Assembly (NCBI GenBank): GCA_024734495.1 | Contig: JALMQS010000312.1 | Coordinates: forward strand, 124,001 to 188,000 | Length of the DNA stretch: 64,000 bases | Direction of reading: 5' to 3' | DNA from: Forficula auricularia | Lineage: Eukaryota > Arthropoda > Insecta > Dermaptera > Forficulidae | In this document: positions 53,396-64,000 of the stretch, in pieces | Layout of the letters: the number at the start of each line of letters is the position of its first letter | Numbering within the stretch: the stretch's first letter is position 1 | Translations under genes and position numbers: made by a program | The notes under the pieces: generated by a model | The model's database searches: none | Told to the model about the DNA's origin: nothing | What the model saw: the letters and a program-made list of their open reading frames with translations, nothing else

Positions 53396-54170
53396 ATGGC
53401 GACTAGAGCAAACAATTCAAAAATGTTAAAAATTTTACAATGGAACATAAGGTCACTTTTATCTAATCAAGATAGCTTAAAAAACTTAATACATGAACTG
53501 GATATTGATATTGCCACGATAAGTGAAACTAGACTAAATACAAATGTCAACTTGAAAGTACGCAATTATAATATAATTCGAAAAGATAGGGCCAATAGAG
53601 CTGGAGGTGTTGCTATTTTATTAAAATCTAACATTAAATATAAAATTATTCAAAACAACTTTAATATTCAATTTGAATCGTGCGCTGTGGAGATATATCT
53701 GGATGATGTGAATCTAACTATCTTTTCGATATATGCTCCGCCTAATATAAATATCTCTAAAAAAGATTTCATGAAAATTCTAAATTACAATCCTGATTCT
53801 ATGTTAATATGTGGGGATGATGACACCATCTCGCTTGGGGAAATGATTTTTGTGACTAAGAAGAAGAAATTTAATGGATGCTATAGATGATTCTGGTATG
53901 GTTATTCTTAATAATGGCTGTTTTACTAGAGTGAATTATCCCTCTCAGCGTCCAACCGCAATAGATATAAGTTTAATTACTCCTATGCTAGCAATGACAA
54001 CTGAATAGTACGTACTAGATAATCCAAATTCTCATGAACTATTAGTGGGATTTAAAATTAAAAAAATCACTTCGGCGTCGTCGTCGTCGTGAAGCCGATT
54101 ATAATAAGAATACATGATAAATTTTCGATAAATGCTATCTTAAATTAAAAATACCAATTACAAGTAAAAA
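53396..54170 (+). pseudogene. LINE ORF2 start: AP-type endonuclease
   Basis: ATG at 53,396 opens MLKILQWNIRSLLSNQDSL, DIDIATISETRLN, then GGVAILLK and FSIYAPPN. QWNxRSL, SETRL and IYxPP are the conserved blocks of the apurinic-like endonuclease of non-LTR retrotransposons. The expected GDFNAHH block is damaged (GDDDTIS), and after a frameshift DAIDDSGMVILNNGCFTRVN, YPSQRPTAIDISLITP continues. The homology fades at about 54,170, before any reverse transcriptase, so the element lacks its 3' half. Confidence 0.8.
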
Positions 54171-54459
54171 TATGTGATGTGGGCATCTTATGACTCTACC
54201 AGTCACCTGCGTATATTAATATTGAATAAAAAAATAAAATTTATAATTATAATAGGTTGGACTTGGTGGCGTTTCACAGCCAGGAAAAATAAAATAATAT
54301 TAGTTGAGTTTTTAAATTCAGATTAAGCTGACCCCAATAACCACAACCAGCAGTGGTCTAGCGATATATAGGTATATATCTTATTTAAAAATGTCGCGGT
54401 CAACAATAACTCTCTTTGATATATTAATTATTATTTAATATATTAATTAGAAAAATATT

Positions 54460-54553
54460 TTAAATTCTCTATATATTTTGGGTGCCCATCATCAAGGGTA
54501 TATACAGAGACAGTCTCTGTATATAGTCACCCAAAATATATAGAAATTTAAAA
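54460..54553. repeat. 94-bp hairpin element
   Basis: TTTTAAATTCTCTATATATT, TTGGGTG and TATATACAGAGAC pair with their inverted copies, leaving almost no loop. A miniature hairpin element of unknown class. Confidence 0.7.
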
Positions 54554-54607
54554 ACTAAAATCATATTACATGCTTTATATTAACTTCACCTGTATGTATC
54601 TATCAAT

Positions 54608-56395
54608 TTTTTTTTTAATGCAATCGAATGCAAGAAGGGGTGCACCAGTAAAGATGCAGCCCCTATGGATCTCGAAAAGACCCTTGCATTACCGAAGAGA
54701 AGGGAAAGTTGATTAAGTGAGAGGGTGTAGACGTAGGTGTCTATGCACTCCGGTTTTGAAGGTTTGAAGATTATAGGTGCTGGGAAAGATAGAGGCTGGG
54801 AGAGAGTTCCAGTTCCTTGAAGTCATTGGGATATATGTATTCGCGAATGAAGTGGTCCGGCACTTTTCTAATTTGACCGCGAGAGAGTGTTGGGAGTCGG
54901 CAAAACGCGTGCTACGTGCAAAGCATGCTTTGGGGGGAATTATTGATTTTATCTCATCAGAGCACCTGCCGTGATAGTATCTATAGAAAAGGAAAGGGCA
55001 GAGACATTTCTTCGATGAGCCAGCGAGTCGAGGGAGTCGGTGAGGGTAGAATCGTCAATTAGCCTGACGGCTCGTTTCTGAATTGCATCAGGGTAGCAAG
55101 AGAATATTTTGAGGCTCCTCTCCATAGATGAGAGCCGTATTCGAGAACAGGGGCGCATTTTGGGCCTTGTAGATGGTGAGAAGTTGTGGGGGTTTGTAAA
55201 ATCGCTTGGACCTGAATAAGAAGCCAATCTTCCTTGCTGCAGATTTCGCTACAGAGGAGATGTGTTCATTCCAAGACAGGTCAGATGCGACAGAGACGCC
55301 CAACATGGATAGGCTGTCACACATTTTCAGGGTATTCGAATCGAAGTGAATATCAGGGAAATCTTTATTTTCGCGCCTAGAAATTAGACAACATTGAGGG
55401 AGTGAGGGTTTGCCGTGTAGAGTGCTATTGTAACAATGAGTGGGGTTTGCCGTTTGATCGATAAAGTCGTTTATATAAATTAGGAAGAGTGTGGAGGAGA
55501 TTACAGAGCATTGGGGAACACCAGAGTTTGTGGAGAACGATTCAGATGATGTTCCATCCACCACAACTTTTATACTTCGGTTTGTCAGAAGCTTTCTATC
55601 CATTTTGCGAAGTGTTGGTGTGAATCAAAGGCTGGCAGTTTGGCAAGAAGATTTTGTGCCAAACCTTGTCAAAAGCTTTGGAGATATCAAGGGCTACAGC
55701 GAGGGTTTCTTTTCCGGCCTCTAGAGTATTGTTCCAGGTGTGGGTGACGCAGGTTAAGATGTCTGCCTGTGGAACGATTTTGTCTGAATCCATATTGCCT
55801 ATCAGTGAATTAATTTATTGTTTTCTAAGTGATGAAGGACGTGTTGGTTTAGGACCAATTCTATTATTTTGGAAAGAACAGAGGTGATCGAGATAGGTCT
55901 GTAATTAGAGATTTGTGAAGAGTCTCCTTTTTTAGGAATAGGTGTGACTCTGGCTATTTTCCAGCTTTTGGGGAATATGCCCGATTCGTAAGAGAGTTGG
56001 AATAGCTTGGATAAGATAGGGGCAAGTTCAGGGGCGAATTGTTAGTTGCGAAATAGGAGGCTAGTGATTCAGTTTTTTCAGCGGGGGTCGTGGCTACTGA
56101 ACCATTTGGGCGAAAGAGAGGCGGAAGTGAGGGAGATTTCTATTTATTGCCCTGTGTAACGAGAAAAAGGCCCGTTTTCCATTGGGGCAAGATGCGAGAC
56201 GGTCAGCTATCCTCTGGTCGAATGATTTCTTTGCCTCAGAGATGATTTTTTTGCATGAGCTTCGCGATTTGGTAAATGCAACTCGGTCAGATTCTAGACG
56301 TGAATGTTGCCATTTCTGAAAAGATTTGTTTTTTTTTTTCACGGACGGAATCTGCGCATTGTCTACTAAACCAGGGCTTGAATCCTTGTTCCCTT
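54608..56395 (-). pseudogene. Jockey/CR1-like LINE with reverse transcriptase, catalytic box deleted
   Basis: Reading on the minus strand: SFQKWQHSRLESDRVAFTKS and FFSLHRAIN; then FAPELAPILSKLFQLSYESG, IFPKSWKIARVTPIPKKGDS, NYRPISITSVLSKIIE; ALDISKAFDKVWHK; SGVPQ, LIYINDFID; LGVSVASDLSWNEHI; finally RNWNSLPASIFPSTYNLQTF and HRHLRLHPLT before a stop near 54,706. The 3' UTR ends in a poly(A) tract at 54,608-54,618. Several frameshifts separate the blocks. Where the YxDD active site is expected (about 55,425-55,440) it reads CYNSTLHG: the two catalytic Asp are gone. Confidence 0.85.
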
Positions 56396-57049
56396 TAATG
56401 TGACAATATTATTTTAACTTGCCCATCCCTGAATGTAATTTCTGTCACTAAACTTTTTTTAGCTTCTAAACGCAGAGTTATCAAGTTTATTTAACCCTTT
56501 ATATTTTTTGTTTGATTATTTATTTATTAATATTTTTTTGTTCCCTCTTCGCACTCTTTAGATTGAAAATTAATTGAATTTTTCTTTTATGTTCCACGCT
56601 TTTAGAAATAATACTCTATTCCAATTTCGATTTCTTAAGCCTTGATATACTGCTGGTAATTGAACTGAAGCATCCATCTCTTCTACTATATCAAGTGATA
56701 TTGAGTTTACTTTAATGTAATTACTACCTACATTGTCTAATTTTTTTTGAAAAAACTAAAGATACTTCAACTCATTATATTAATCTATTCATCAAATAAA
56801 ATTTGATAACAGTTTGGTTAATTGAAAATGAAACATTTTGAATTGATGAGAAAATTCAAATTAAGTTTCCATTATACCAATTAAATAATAAAATAATTTT
56901 TAACCCTCAATCTCAAATATTTTTTTGTAACCGATAATAAAGAAACGAATGTCGGGCACCGAGCATTCTAATCTAAATAATGTAAAACAGACGTTCCCAA
57001 AATGTGCTCCGCGGCCATTTCAAAGGTGCGCCGCGAAGCTTAAAAATTA
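56396..57049. other. AT-rich spacer, one hAT-like single end
   Basis: CGTTCCCAAAATGTGCTCCG at 57,000 resembles a hAT end, but no partner end was found. No gene recognised. Confidence 0.35.
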
Positions 57050-57800
57050 ATTGAAGTAAGACATTTGGCCTAAAAAATCGATTTTTCACCATTTTGACCA
57101 TGAAGGAGCACGTTTTCGACAAAGACGACTCTATACATTTTTAAACTAGATTAAATTTGCTACAATATAAATAAAGTTACATTTTAATTGGATAATGGTA
57201 ACTTGAAGTTTAAGTTTTGAAAAAATGCAATTTTTTCCAAATAATCGCAGTTCTTCCTTCATAAAATGACTCATCCCAGAAACCTGATTCCTATCTCATT
57301 GACTAGGAAATTTAGTTGACTTGGACCACTTTTTTGTTTAAATTCTTAGAATTATAGTTATCCAGCATTTTCCATGACATGAAATAATCCATTGTTTCAA
57401 AAAATCGCAGTTTTTCCTTCATAAAATTTTCCATGATGCTTTTGAGGATTCGGATCATATCCTGACCGGAAAATGTAGAATAACTTTAAATCTAAGAGTT
57501 TTATTAAAAAAGTCGTCCAAGTAAACGTTCAACTCAACAAAATTTTCTAGAGAATGAGATAGAAATCAAGTTTCTAGAATGAGTCATTTTATGAAGGAAA
57601 AACTGCGATTATTTGGAAAAAATTGCATTTTTTCAAAACTTAAACTTCAAGTTACCATTATCCAATTAAAATGAAACTTTATTTAAATTGTAGCAAATTT
57701 AATCTAGTTTAAAAATGTAAAGAATGGTCTTTGTTGAAAACGTGCTCCTTCATGGTCAAAATGGGCAAAAATCGAAAAAAGTGCGTTTTAGGGATATTCA
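57050..57800. mobile_element. ~750-bp foldback element
   Basis: 57,064-57,345 (TTTTGACCATGAAGGAGCAC, TGGATAATGGTAACTTGAAG, TTCCTTCATAAAATGACTCA) is inverted at 57,480-57,790. The ~130-bp loop contains an extra short copy of the arm (AAAAAATCGCAGTTTTTCCT). No coding capacity and no target duplication recognised. Confidence 0.75.
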
Positions 57801-58545
57801 AAAGTGATCCCGGGGGCTGTTTTTTGACAGGCGCTAGTACCGGTTCTACTTAAAATAAATAGATGAAATTTTTATAATTTTATGCTTAATTTAAAGAGTT
57901 TTAATTTATCTAATAAATATTTTTTTGATTTGATAAGCCGTTTTTGAGTTATTCAAGAAAAATTGAAAAAAGTCCGAAATTTTCTCATTTTGAGCCGGGT
58001 AGAAAAATTTCCACATCACAGATTATGGGAAAACTTAGGGTACTAATATTGGAGTACCAATAAAGGTATTCCAGCAATAAAATCTTTACCGGGAATTATA
58101 TCCTGTTAAAATCGTAATTTGCCTGGACTAAAGAAGCTGTAACTAAATTTTTTTTAATTTTACAAAATATCTATTTTACATAAGTAGTCTCAACCAATTT
58201 ATTAAATATGAAGAACTCAATTTGTGAACTATAGTCCAAGTATAGTATAATATACATTTAATAATTAACCCTGTATATTTTCCCCTTCTTCATGCGCTCT
58301 TTTTGTTTGTTTTTAATTTTAAAGAAGGTCAAATCGCCTCTAAAAACTACTTTTGAAGTCAAAAATTTCAAAATTTTCCCCGGGGGGTGGGGGTATCTGT
58401 GCCGGTACATGATCCCCCAAAATGAAGGTGTGGTACCACCCCTGGTATAAGTGTAATATTTCTTTAGAATGTAAGCGTATTTCTTGTAAATAAACATTAA
58501 TTAATTGAATTCCTACTAAAATACATTACAAATATTGATATATTC
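57801..58545. other. spacer, no gene recognised
   Basis: No splice-bounded exon. Minus frame 58,258-58,497 has no recognised similarity. Confidence 0.35.
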
Positions 58546-58605
58546 TTGTATTTTTTTAATATCGCCCCCCCCCCGCCACACCCCCTGGATCCGCTCTTGC
58601 TGCTG

Positions 58606-58902
58606 GCAGATGTAATTTTTCGCCCTAAGAAGATCCGTAGATGCAAGAAAAATAAGCAAATCGACAACCGTAAGCTGAAAAACCAACAGACTAAAGAAGA
58701 GGCTTCTAAACTACTGACGTCAAAGCTAGAAAACATCTCCTTCGCAAATTTAAGGACAGAAGAGTCCTGGGAAAGAGTCAAGCTGGCAACGGTCGCGGTG
58801 GGAAAGGAGAAATTGATAAGTGATGAAGTCGTAGCTAAAAAAGGATGGATGACTGAAGAAATCCTGGAAAAAATGAAACATCGAAAAAGATTTAAGGAAT
58901 AA
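58606..58902 (+). pseudogene. RTE-like polymerase, linker region
   Basis: DVIFRPKKIRRCKKNKQIDN, KLENISFANLRTEESWERVK and GWMTEEILEKMKHRKRFKE: the Lys/Glu-rich linker after the endonuclease, with the GWMTEEILxLM block typical of RTE-type ORFs. A stop at 58,900 and further stops follow before the reverse transcriptase. Confidence 0.65.
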
Positions 58903-59232
58903 AGATCAATCCAAATATAAAGAAATACAGCGGGAGATAAGGCGAGACATTCGAGCAGCTAAAGAACTAAAGCTTGCAGAGGATTGTAAGGAACTGAAGG
59001 TTTTCTACATTTTATTCGATCGCGACTCTAATGTAGGGAATTTTTGTCAAATATTGAGTGAAAATAATATTTGAACTTATATATTTCTAACTTGAAATAA
59101 TGATATTAAATAAATTTTAATTTTCTCATTAATATATCAAAGAATAATTGATACGTCAACAAGAATTATTTTGACCGCGCTGATTTGAAAAAAAGAGATA
59201 TTTTTATCTCGCGAGACTACTGCGGATTACGC

Positions 59233-60452
59233 TATTGGAGTCTGCGGAGTATTGTAAGGAGATTGAGTCAATGCAAGAAAAGCATGACTTTTTTGGAGTC
59301 CATAAGAAGATCAAGTGGACTATTGGGACTAGCAGACCCAATATAAATTGTATTAGGAATAAAATGGGGCAAATTCAAACCAGCGTGAATGAAAAATTGG
59401 CTGTATGGTAAAAATATATTGAAGAACTATTTCATGATATGAGACCAATGGAACACGGCATAAATGAAGCCAGTTCTGGCCCATCTATTACAATATCAGA
59501 AGTTAAGCAGGCTCTCGACAGAATGAAGGATGGCAAGGCCGTAGGACCAGATGAAATCCATATAGAAGTTTTGAAATTGATGGATGAAAATGGATTTAAT
59601 ATATTGTTTCAAATTTTTAACAGCATTTACAACACTGGAAATATATCAATGGATTGGCTTAAATCTACCTTCATCACAGTCCGAAAAAGATCAAACGCCA
59701 AGAAATGTGAAGATTATCGTACCATCAGTTTAATGAGCCATGTTCTCAAGCTGTTTTTAAAAATCATTCATGAGAGGATTTACCGAAGGCTTGAAGAGCG
59801 CATTGGGCAATCACAGTTCGGATTCATCAGTGGGCTTGGAACCAGAGAGGCTCTTTTCTCGACGCAGGTCCTCATTCAGCGCTGCCGCGATGTCGACGTA
59901 GATGTCTATCTTTGTTTCATCGACTTCGAGAAAGCATTTGATAAAATTAAACATCAAAAGATGCTAGATATCCTCCGAAACACTGGAATTGATGACAAGG
60001 ACATCAAGATCATCGCAAATCTATACTGGATGCAGAAATCAAAAGTCAGGGTGGAGGGTGAACTTACGGAGGAGATAGACATACTGCGCGGAGTCCGACA
60101 GGGGTGTGTGCTATCACCGCTCCTCTTCAATGTTTATTCAGAGGAAATATTTAAACAGGCTTTCGAAGATCATGAGGGAGGAATCGTGGTGAATGGCATA
60201 AACATCAACAACATCAGATATGCAGACGACACGCTGTTAATAGCTAGTACTCTGGAAGATCTAAAGAGGCTGCTAAAGAGAACAACCGTAGTGAGTGAAG
60301 AGTATGGGCTAAAACTGAATGTGGCCAAAACAAAATATATGGTCATCAGTAAGAAGATAAACCCCTATGACACCGGACTAAAAGTTAGCAACAACCCTCT
60401 TGAGAGAGTGCAACAAATTAAATACCTAGGTTGCACTTTAAATGATAAATGA
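59233..60452 (+). pseudogene. RTE-like reverse transcriptase (nearly intact)
   Basis: Upstream reading EYCKEIESMQEKHDFFGVHK reaches a stop at 59,409-59,411, after which 337 codons are open. Blocks: MKDGKAVGPDEIHIEVLKLM (RT1), KKCEDYRTISLMSHVLKLFL, QFGFISGLGTREALF, CFIDFEKAFDKIKHQKML (first Asp), GVRQGCVLSPLLFNVYSEEI and NIRYADDTLLIAS (YADD active site intact). It ends at a TGA at 60,450-60,452 after KYLGCTLNDK. The long frame with an intact active site suggests a fairly recent insertion. Confidence 0.88.
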
Positions 60453-60461
60453 GGTCACTCT

Positions 60462-60983
60462 GTGGAAATCAAACAGAGAATTGAAATGGCGCGTAATTCA
60501 TTCCAGCGAATAAGACCTCTGCTGTGCAGCCACAACCTCAGTATGGATTTGAGGATGTGGCTAGTAAGATGCTACGTGTTTCCGGTTCTTCTATATGGGA
60601 TGGAGGCCTCGACTCTTACAGAAGCGACAAGTAATAGAGTGCAGGCATTTGAGATGTGGATTTACCGGCGAATCCTGAGAATAAGTTGGATAGATAGAGT
60701 TGCAAATTAAGAGGTTTTAAGAAGAATGAAAAAAGAAAAAGAACTAATAAATAACATCAAAATTAGAAAATTATCGTACTTCGGCCATATATTACGTAGC
60801 TCTAAATACCAATTTCTACAGCTTATTATTCAAGGGAAAATAGCCGGTAGACGAGGACCTGGGAGAAGAAGGACATCATGGTTAAATAATCTGCGACAGT
60901 GGTTCGGGAAGACTTCCTTGGAGTTGTTTCGGGCCGCCGTCAATAAAACAATCATAACCAGAATGATCGCCAACATTCGATGA
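60462..60983 (+). pseudogene. RTE-like polymerase, C-terminal domain
   Basis: Same frame register after the stop: EIKQRIEMARNSFQRIRPLL, LLYGMEASTLTEATSNRVQA, FEMWIYRRILRISWIDRV, a second stop at 60,708-60,710, then IRKLSYFGHILRSSKYQFLQ, GRRGPGRRRTSWLNNLRQWF and ITRMIANIR. This is the conserved C-terminal domain of RTE-like LINEs. Two in-frame stops (60,450 and 60,708) are the main lesions in an otherwise colinear ORF. Confidence 0.85.
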
Positions 60984-61035
60984 GCGGATAGGCACCAAAA
61001 GAAGAAGAATAATTAAAAAAATATTTTGCCATCTT

Positions 61036-61133
61036 TTACTGTATATTTCAACGTATTATACTGCATATTACTTGCACATTTCGGCATTTTAACTGCATAT
61101 TTTTTCAGTTTTTACTGCATAAAAATCCGGTCT
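61036..61133. repeat. solitary end of the TAGAGACCGG element
   Basis: TTTACTGCATAAAAATCCGG TCTCTA is the inverse of 45,300-45,395. No second end nearby. Confidence 0.75.
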
Positions 61134-61689
61134 CTACCAATAACTAAAAAAAATCCTCTATAAACAGGCGGGTGTGCCACTACATTTAAATTAAGTTTTA
61201 TAAAAATATACAGTTTCAATGTGTCTTATAAAACTGTGTTAAAAGGCATAATTCATGTTATTTCTTTGTCGAAAACCAGACATTGAATCAAATTAATTGA
61301 AAAGTTTTTATTTTACTTTGTTTCCCTTATGAATCAAATTCAGGTCTTATAGTCTTAATATAGAGATCATTTGTTCTTATTTCCGAATTAATTAAGTTGT
61401 AGGGAGAATAATTCATCCAACTGTATCAAGGATCTCAGTTCATCTATTGCCAAGTGCTCTGGTTCAATTACAATAATTTTTCAACATGTGAATTAGCATT
61501 TGATAGACTTAGAAACCAAGACCTGTCAGGATTTGCAGTTCAATTAATTTTCAATCTAACCAGCGAATAATAATCCTACTACAAAATTTACCTTTAATTC
61601 ATTTTCTAAAGACATTCAACGTTTATTAATTTTTCAATTAATATGGGCGGCAGGGATCGTTCAGACTAATGCGGTTACACATGAAAAGA
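61134..61689. other. AT-rich spacer, no gene recognised
   Basis: No exon or element end was recognised. Confidence 0.4.
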
Positions 61690-63325
61690 GCATTAATTTT
61701 TACTTTATCCAATGCGAAGCATGGGAGAAAGTATTGCAATCGGTCGCGCGGCAAGCGCGACTTCAACGGGTCCTCAGGTAAAGACTACGGAACCCATGAA
61801 CTCAATTAAGGTCACAAATTGAAGTATTCAATGAGATTGAATTTTAGCACGTGGCGGTTTTGCCAAAAGTTACCTGGAATCTCGTCGAGAGGCCAAAAAG
61901 TGCCATTTTTTTTGGAAGTGCGTGGGGATGGATGGATGTATGTATGTATGTATGTATGTTATCGTTTTTTTCGTCCACGATTTTTTCCACACCTTTGCAC
62001 CGATTGAAATGAAATTGAAAACCTACCATCATTTTAACAAAATGAAGCGCTGATTAGTTTTTGGTACATATCGGCCCACAAACATTAGTATTATACAACA
62101 TTATTTATTTCAGTACTTTTTTAGTTTTTTCTAAATATCTTTAAAATGACTTAACCAATTTTGATGAAATTTAATATCCTAATTAAGTACCTTGGGGCCG
62201 ACAAAAAGGTTAAATAAAGTTTTTAGTAAAATTATATTTTAAAGTACTTTACTCTAAAGTAAGATTTTTGAATTCTTTAAAATTTATTCATTTGATCTGT
62301 TTATGGTAATATAGGATTCATTTAACCTAACTAAGTAAGAGTGGATAGGATTTTCGCTGTGAAATGCTAAAAATTTGGGAGTTTATAAGTAACCATAGCA
62401 ACTGCGTTCTTTTCTTATCCGTTACCTTTATAGAGGAATCGACTTAAAACCAAAAATAGCGATTGATTCTCATCTAGTACTTGAGGAATAACCATTCTAT
62501 ATTGGATTTTTGACTTTTCGGGTTTTATTGGTAACGATTGCTGAAGACATAGAGGAATCGACTTAAAATCAAAAATAGCAATTGATTCTCATGTAGTACT
62601 TGAGGAATAACCATTTTATATTGGATTTTGGACGTTTCGGTTTTTATTGGTAACCATTACTGAAGACATAGAGGAATCGACTTTAAATCAAAAATAGTGA
62701 TTGATTCTCATCTAGTACTTGAGGAATAACCATTCTATATTGGAATTTTGACGTTTCGGTTTTTATTGCTAACCATTGCTGAAGACATAGAGGAATCGAG
62801 TTAAAATCAAAAATATCGATTGATTCTCATCTAGTACTTGAGGAATAACCATTCTATATTGGATTTTTGACGTTTCGGTTTTTATTGGTAACCATTGCTG
62901 AAGACATAGAGGAATCGAGTTAAAATCAAAAATAGCGATTGATTCTGATCTAGTACTTGAGGAATAACCATTCTATATTGGATTTTTGACGTTTCGGTTT
63001 TTATTGGTAACCATTGCTGAAGACATAGAGGAATCGAGTTAAAATCAAAAATAGCGATTGATTCTGATCTAGTACTTGAGGAATAACCATTCTATATTGG
63101 ATTTTTGAAGTTTCGGTTTTATTGGTAACCATTGCTGAAGACATGGAGGAATCGACTTAAAATCAAAAATAACGATCGATTCATATCTAATACTAGAGGA
63201 ATAACCTTATTGCATTCCATTTTTGATGTTTTGATTATTAATGGCAACCTCTACTGAAAACGTGGAAGAATCGACTTAAAATCAAAAAGACTAAATTCTT
63301 TTTTGGTAAAGAACTCAAGCTTGAG
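61690..63325 (+). mobile_element. half-copy of the giant foldback family
   Basis: Starts TTACTTTATCCAATGCGAAG with GCGGCAAGCGCGACTTC and GTCCTCAGGTAAAGACTACG. It then runs as the inverse of 25,800-26,420 (GAAGTGCGTGGGGATGGATG with a TGTA run), a seven-unit array, and ends at CTCAAGCTTGAGTT (63,309-63,322). It corresponds to one arm of the 24.8-28.1 kb palindrome without its outer end. Confidence 0.75.
62440..63250 (+). repeat. tandem array of ~119-bp units (about 7)
   Basis: GATTGATTCTCATCTAGTAC recurs at about 62,461, 62,580, 62,700, 62,818, 62,938 and 63,057, giving a period of about 119 bp. Each unit carries GAGGAATAACCATTCTATAT, GACGTTTCGGTTTTTATTGG and GAAGACATAGAGGAATCGA. The inner units are nearly identical; the last, next to the palindrome, is the most diverged. 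Confidence 0.9.
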
Positions 63326-64000
63326 TTGTTTGCCATAACCATCAACCTTCTTGAGTTATCGTGGATATCGAAAAAAAATCATGTTTGAAAAATATTTTTC
63401 TTCGCGTTTATAAATGCTAATACAATAATGCCGCTGCGGGACAAGCTTTGTCTGACAGTATGGAGTAATTATAGAAAATTTATCAAAGAGCAGAGCTAAT
63501 TAAATTGAAGGAAAAAGTCAAGACCATCAAGACTTAAATTCTTAAATTCAAAATCCTGAATAAAAAAACTAAAAAAAAAAATTGTCTCGTCTTGTGTTCA
63601 AACTGTTCCGAGTTCGAACCTTAGTCCGGGAATTTTTTTTTTCAAAATTAATAATTATATACATTTATCTATTTAATACAGCTCGACTGGTCATAATATG
63701 ACCCATGCCACTCAACTAGATCTAACACATTCTTCCTTTCTCTCTCTCTCTCACTCTCTCTTATCTCCCCCTCCATTGAGTCAGGTCGCCTGGAGTGGGT
63801 ATTTCCGTTACGTGACGATTTCTGCCAGTTAGCTCCTACCGCAAGCCCCGTAAAGGAACTTGGTTTCAAAAAAGAAAAATTATTAAAATTAATTGATAAT
63901 TTGAAATAAAATTACAAGAAAATAAGTATATCACAAAATGATCAGCATGAACAAAAAATTTAAAATATAAAGTCTCATCCTCACTCCACCCATCATCCAG
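63326..64000. other. window end, simple repeats and scraps
   Basis: A TTCGAACC motif with a following T run (63,614-63,642) resembles a tRNA T arm, but no cloverleaf closes. A (TC)n tract lies at 63,739-63,762. No gene was recognised. Confidence 0.4.

Larger units (their letters stand above)
58600..61010 (+). mobile_element. RTE-like LINE, 5'-truncated, with (AAG) 3' end
   Basis: Linker, reverse transcriptase and C-terminal domain of one polymerase ORF are present in order, ending at a TGA at 60,981-60,983. The 3' end is GCGGATAGGCACCAAAAGAA GAAG. The N-terminal endonuclease is missing. 58,995-59,230 is a foreign or duplicated stretch, since GCAGAGGATTGTAAGGAACT before it is partly repeated as GCGGAGTATTGTAAGGAGAT after it. 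Confidence 0.85.

Noticed and set aside
57000..57045. single hAT-like end (CGTTCCCAAAATGTGCTCCG)
   Set aside because: No partner terminus or 8-bp duplication found, so not called as an element.
62440..63250. regularly spaced repeats that could be mistaken for a CRISPR array
   Set aside because: The units are contiguous ~119-bp tandem repeats with no unique spacers, in eukaryotic DNA.
63600..63645. tRNA T-arm-like motif with T run
   Set aside because: No acceptor, D or anticodon stem can be formed around it.

Overview
The window is a stretch of AT-rich nuclear DNA from an animal, most likely an arthropod and probably an insect. Evidence: split protein-coding genes with canonical GT/AG introns, metazoan-type KHDC4 and TGFBRAP1 homologues, mariner, Tigger/pogo, hAT and PIF/Harbinger DNA transposons, RTE-like, Jockey/CR1-like and I-like LINEs, tRNA-derived SINEs, solo LTRs and many palindromic non-autonomous elements. 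A 100-N block at 21,540-21,639 shows a scaffolded draft assembly. The species cannot be named from the sequence.

Host genes. Two genes lie head to head. On the minus strand, 3.7-16.4 kb, is a KHDC4 (BLOM7) homologue: six phase-compatible exons (13,296-13,491; 13,088-13,221; 10,243-10,505; 6,624-6,909; 6,160-6,443; 4,022-4,465) cover the second KH domain and the long Pro/Gln-rich C-terminal half, plus a possible 5' exon (16,290-16,381) and a possible terminal exon. The first KH domain was not found. On the plus strand, three exons (17,378-17,449; 21,073-21,125; 21,193-21,283) encode the start of a TGFBRAP1/Vps3-type CORVET subunit (start of the CNH domain). The rest of that gene must lie beyond very large introns. 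A GC-richer patch at about 17.04-17.23 kb is the probable shared promoter region. A well-bordered orphan exon of unknown identity lies at 33,728-33,937 (minus).

Mobile elements by region. 0-3 kb: hAT MITE, part of a foldback element, a small terminal-inverted-repeat (TIR) element with a hammerhead-like core. 3-17 kb: KHDC4 with intronic MITEs, two SINEs, Jockey/CR1-like LINE relics and a 1.48-kb hAT-like element. 17-23 kb: a Tigger/pogo element carrying a nested LINE, RTE-like 3' ends, a broken Harbinger transposase. 23.8-28.1 kb: foldback elements, including a 3.2-kb giant palindrome whose arms contain tandem arrays of a ~119-bp unit. 28-43 kb: SINEs, two solo LTRs, palindromic MITEs, tRNA-like sequences and an internally deleted mariner. 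43-50 kb: repeat mosaics and a TIR element with a nested LINE fragment. 50.8-61 kb: an I-like LINE broken by another element, a Jockey/CR1-like LINE with its catalytic box deleted, a foldback, and an RTE-like LINE with a nearly complete reverse transcriptase. 61.7-63.3 kb: a half-copy of the giant palindrome with a seven-unit tandem array.

Functionally, KHDC4 (RNA binding, splicing) and TGFBRAP1 (endosomal tethering) are unrelated housekeeping genes sharing a promoter interval. Everything else is transposon ecology: non-autonomous elements whose ends can in several cases be matched to autonomous elements in the same window (SINE tails to LINE tails). Boundaries of repeats are approximate unless a target-site duplication (TSD) is stated.
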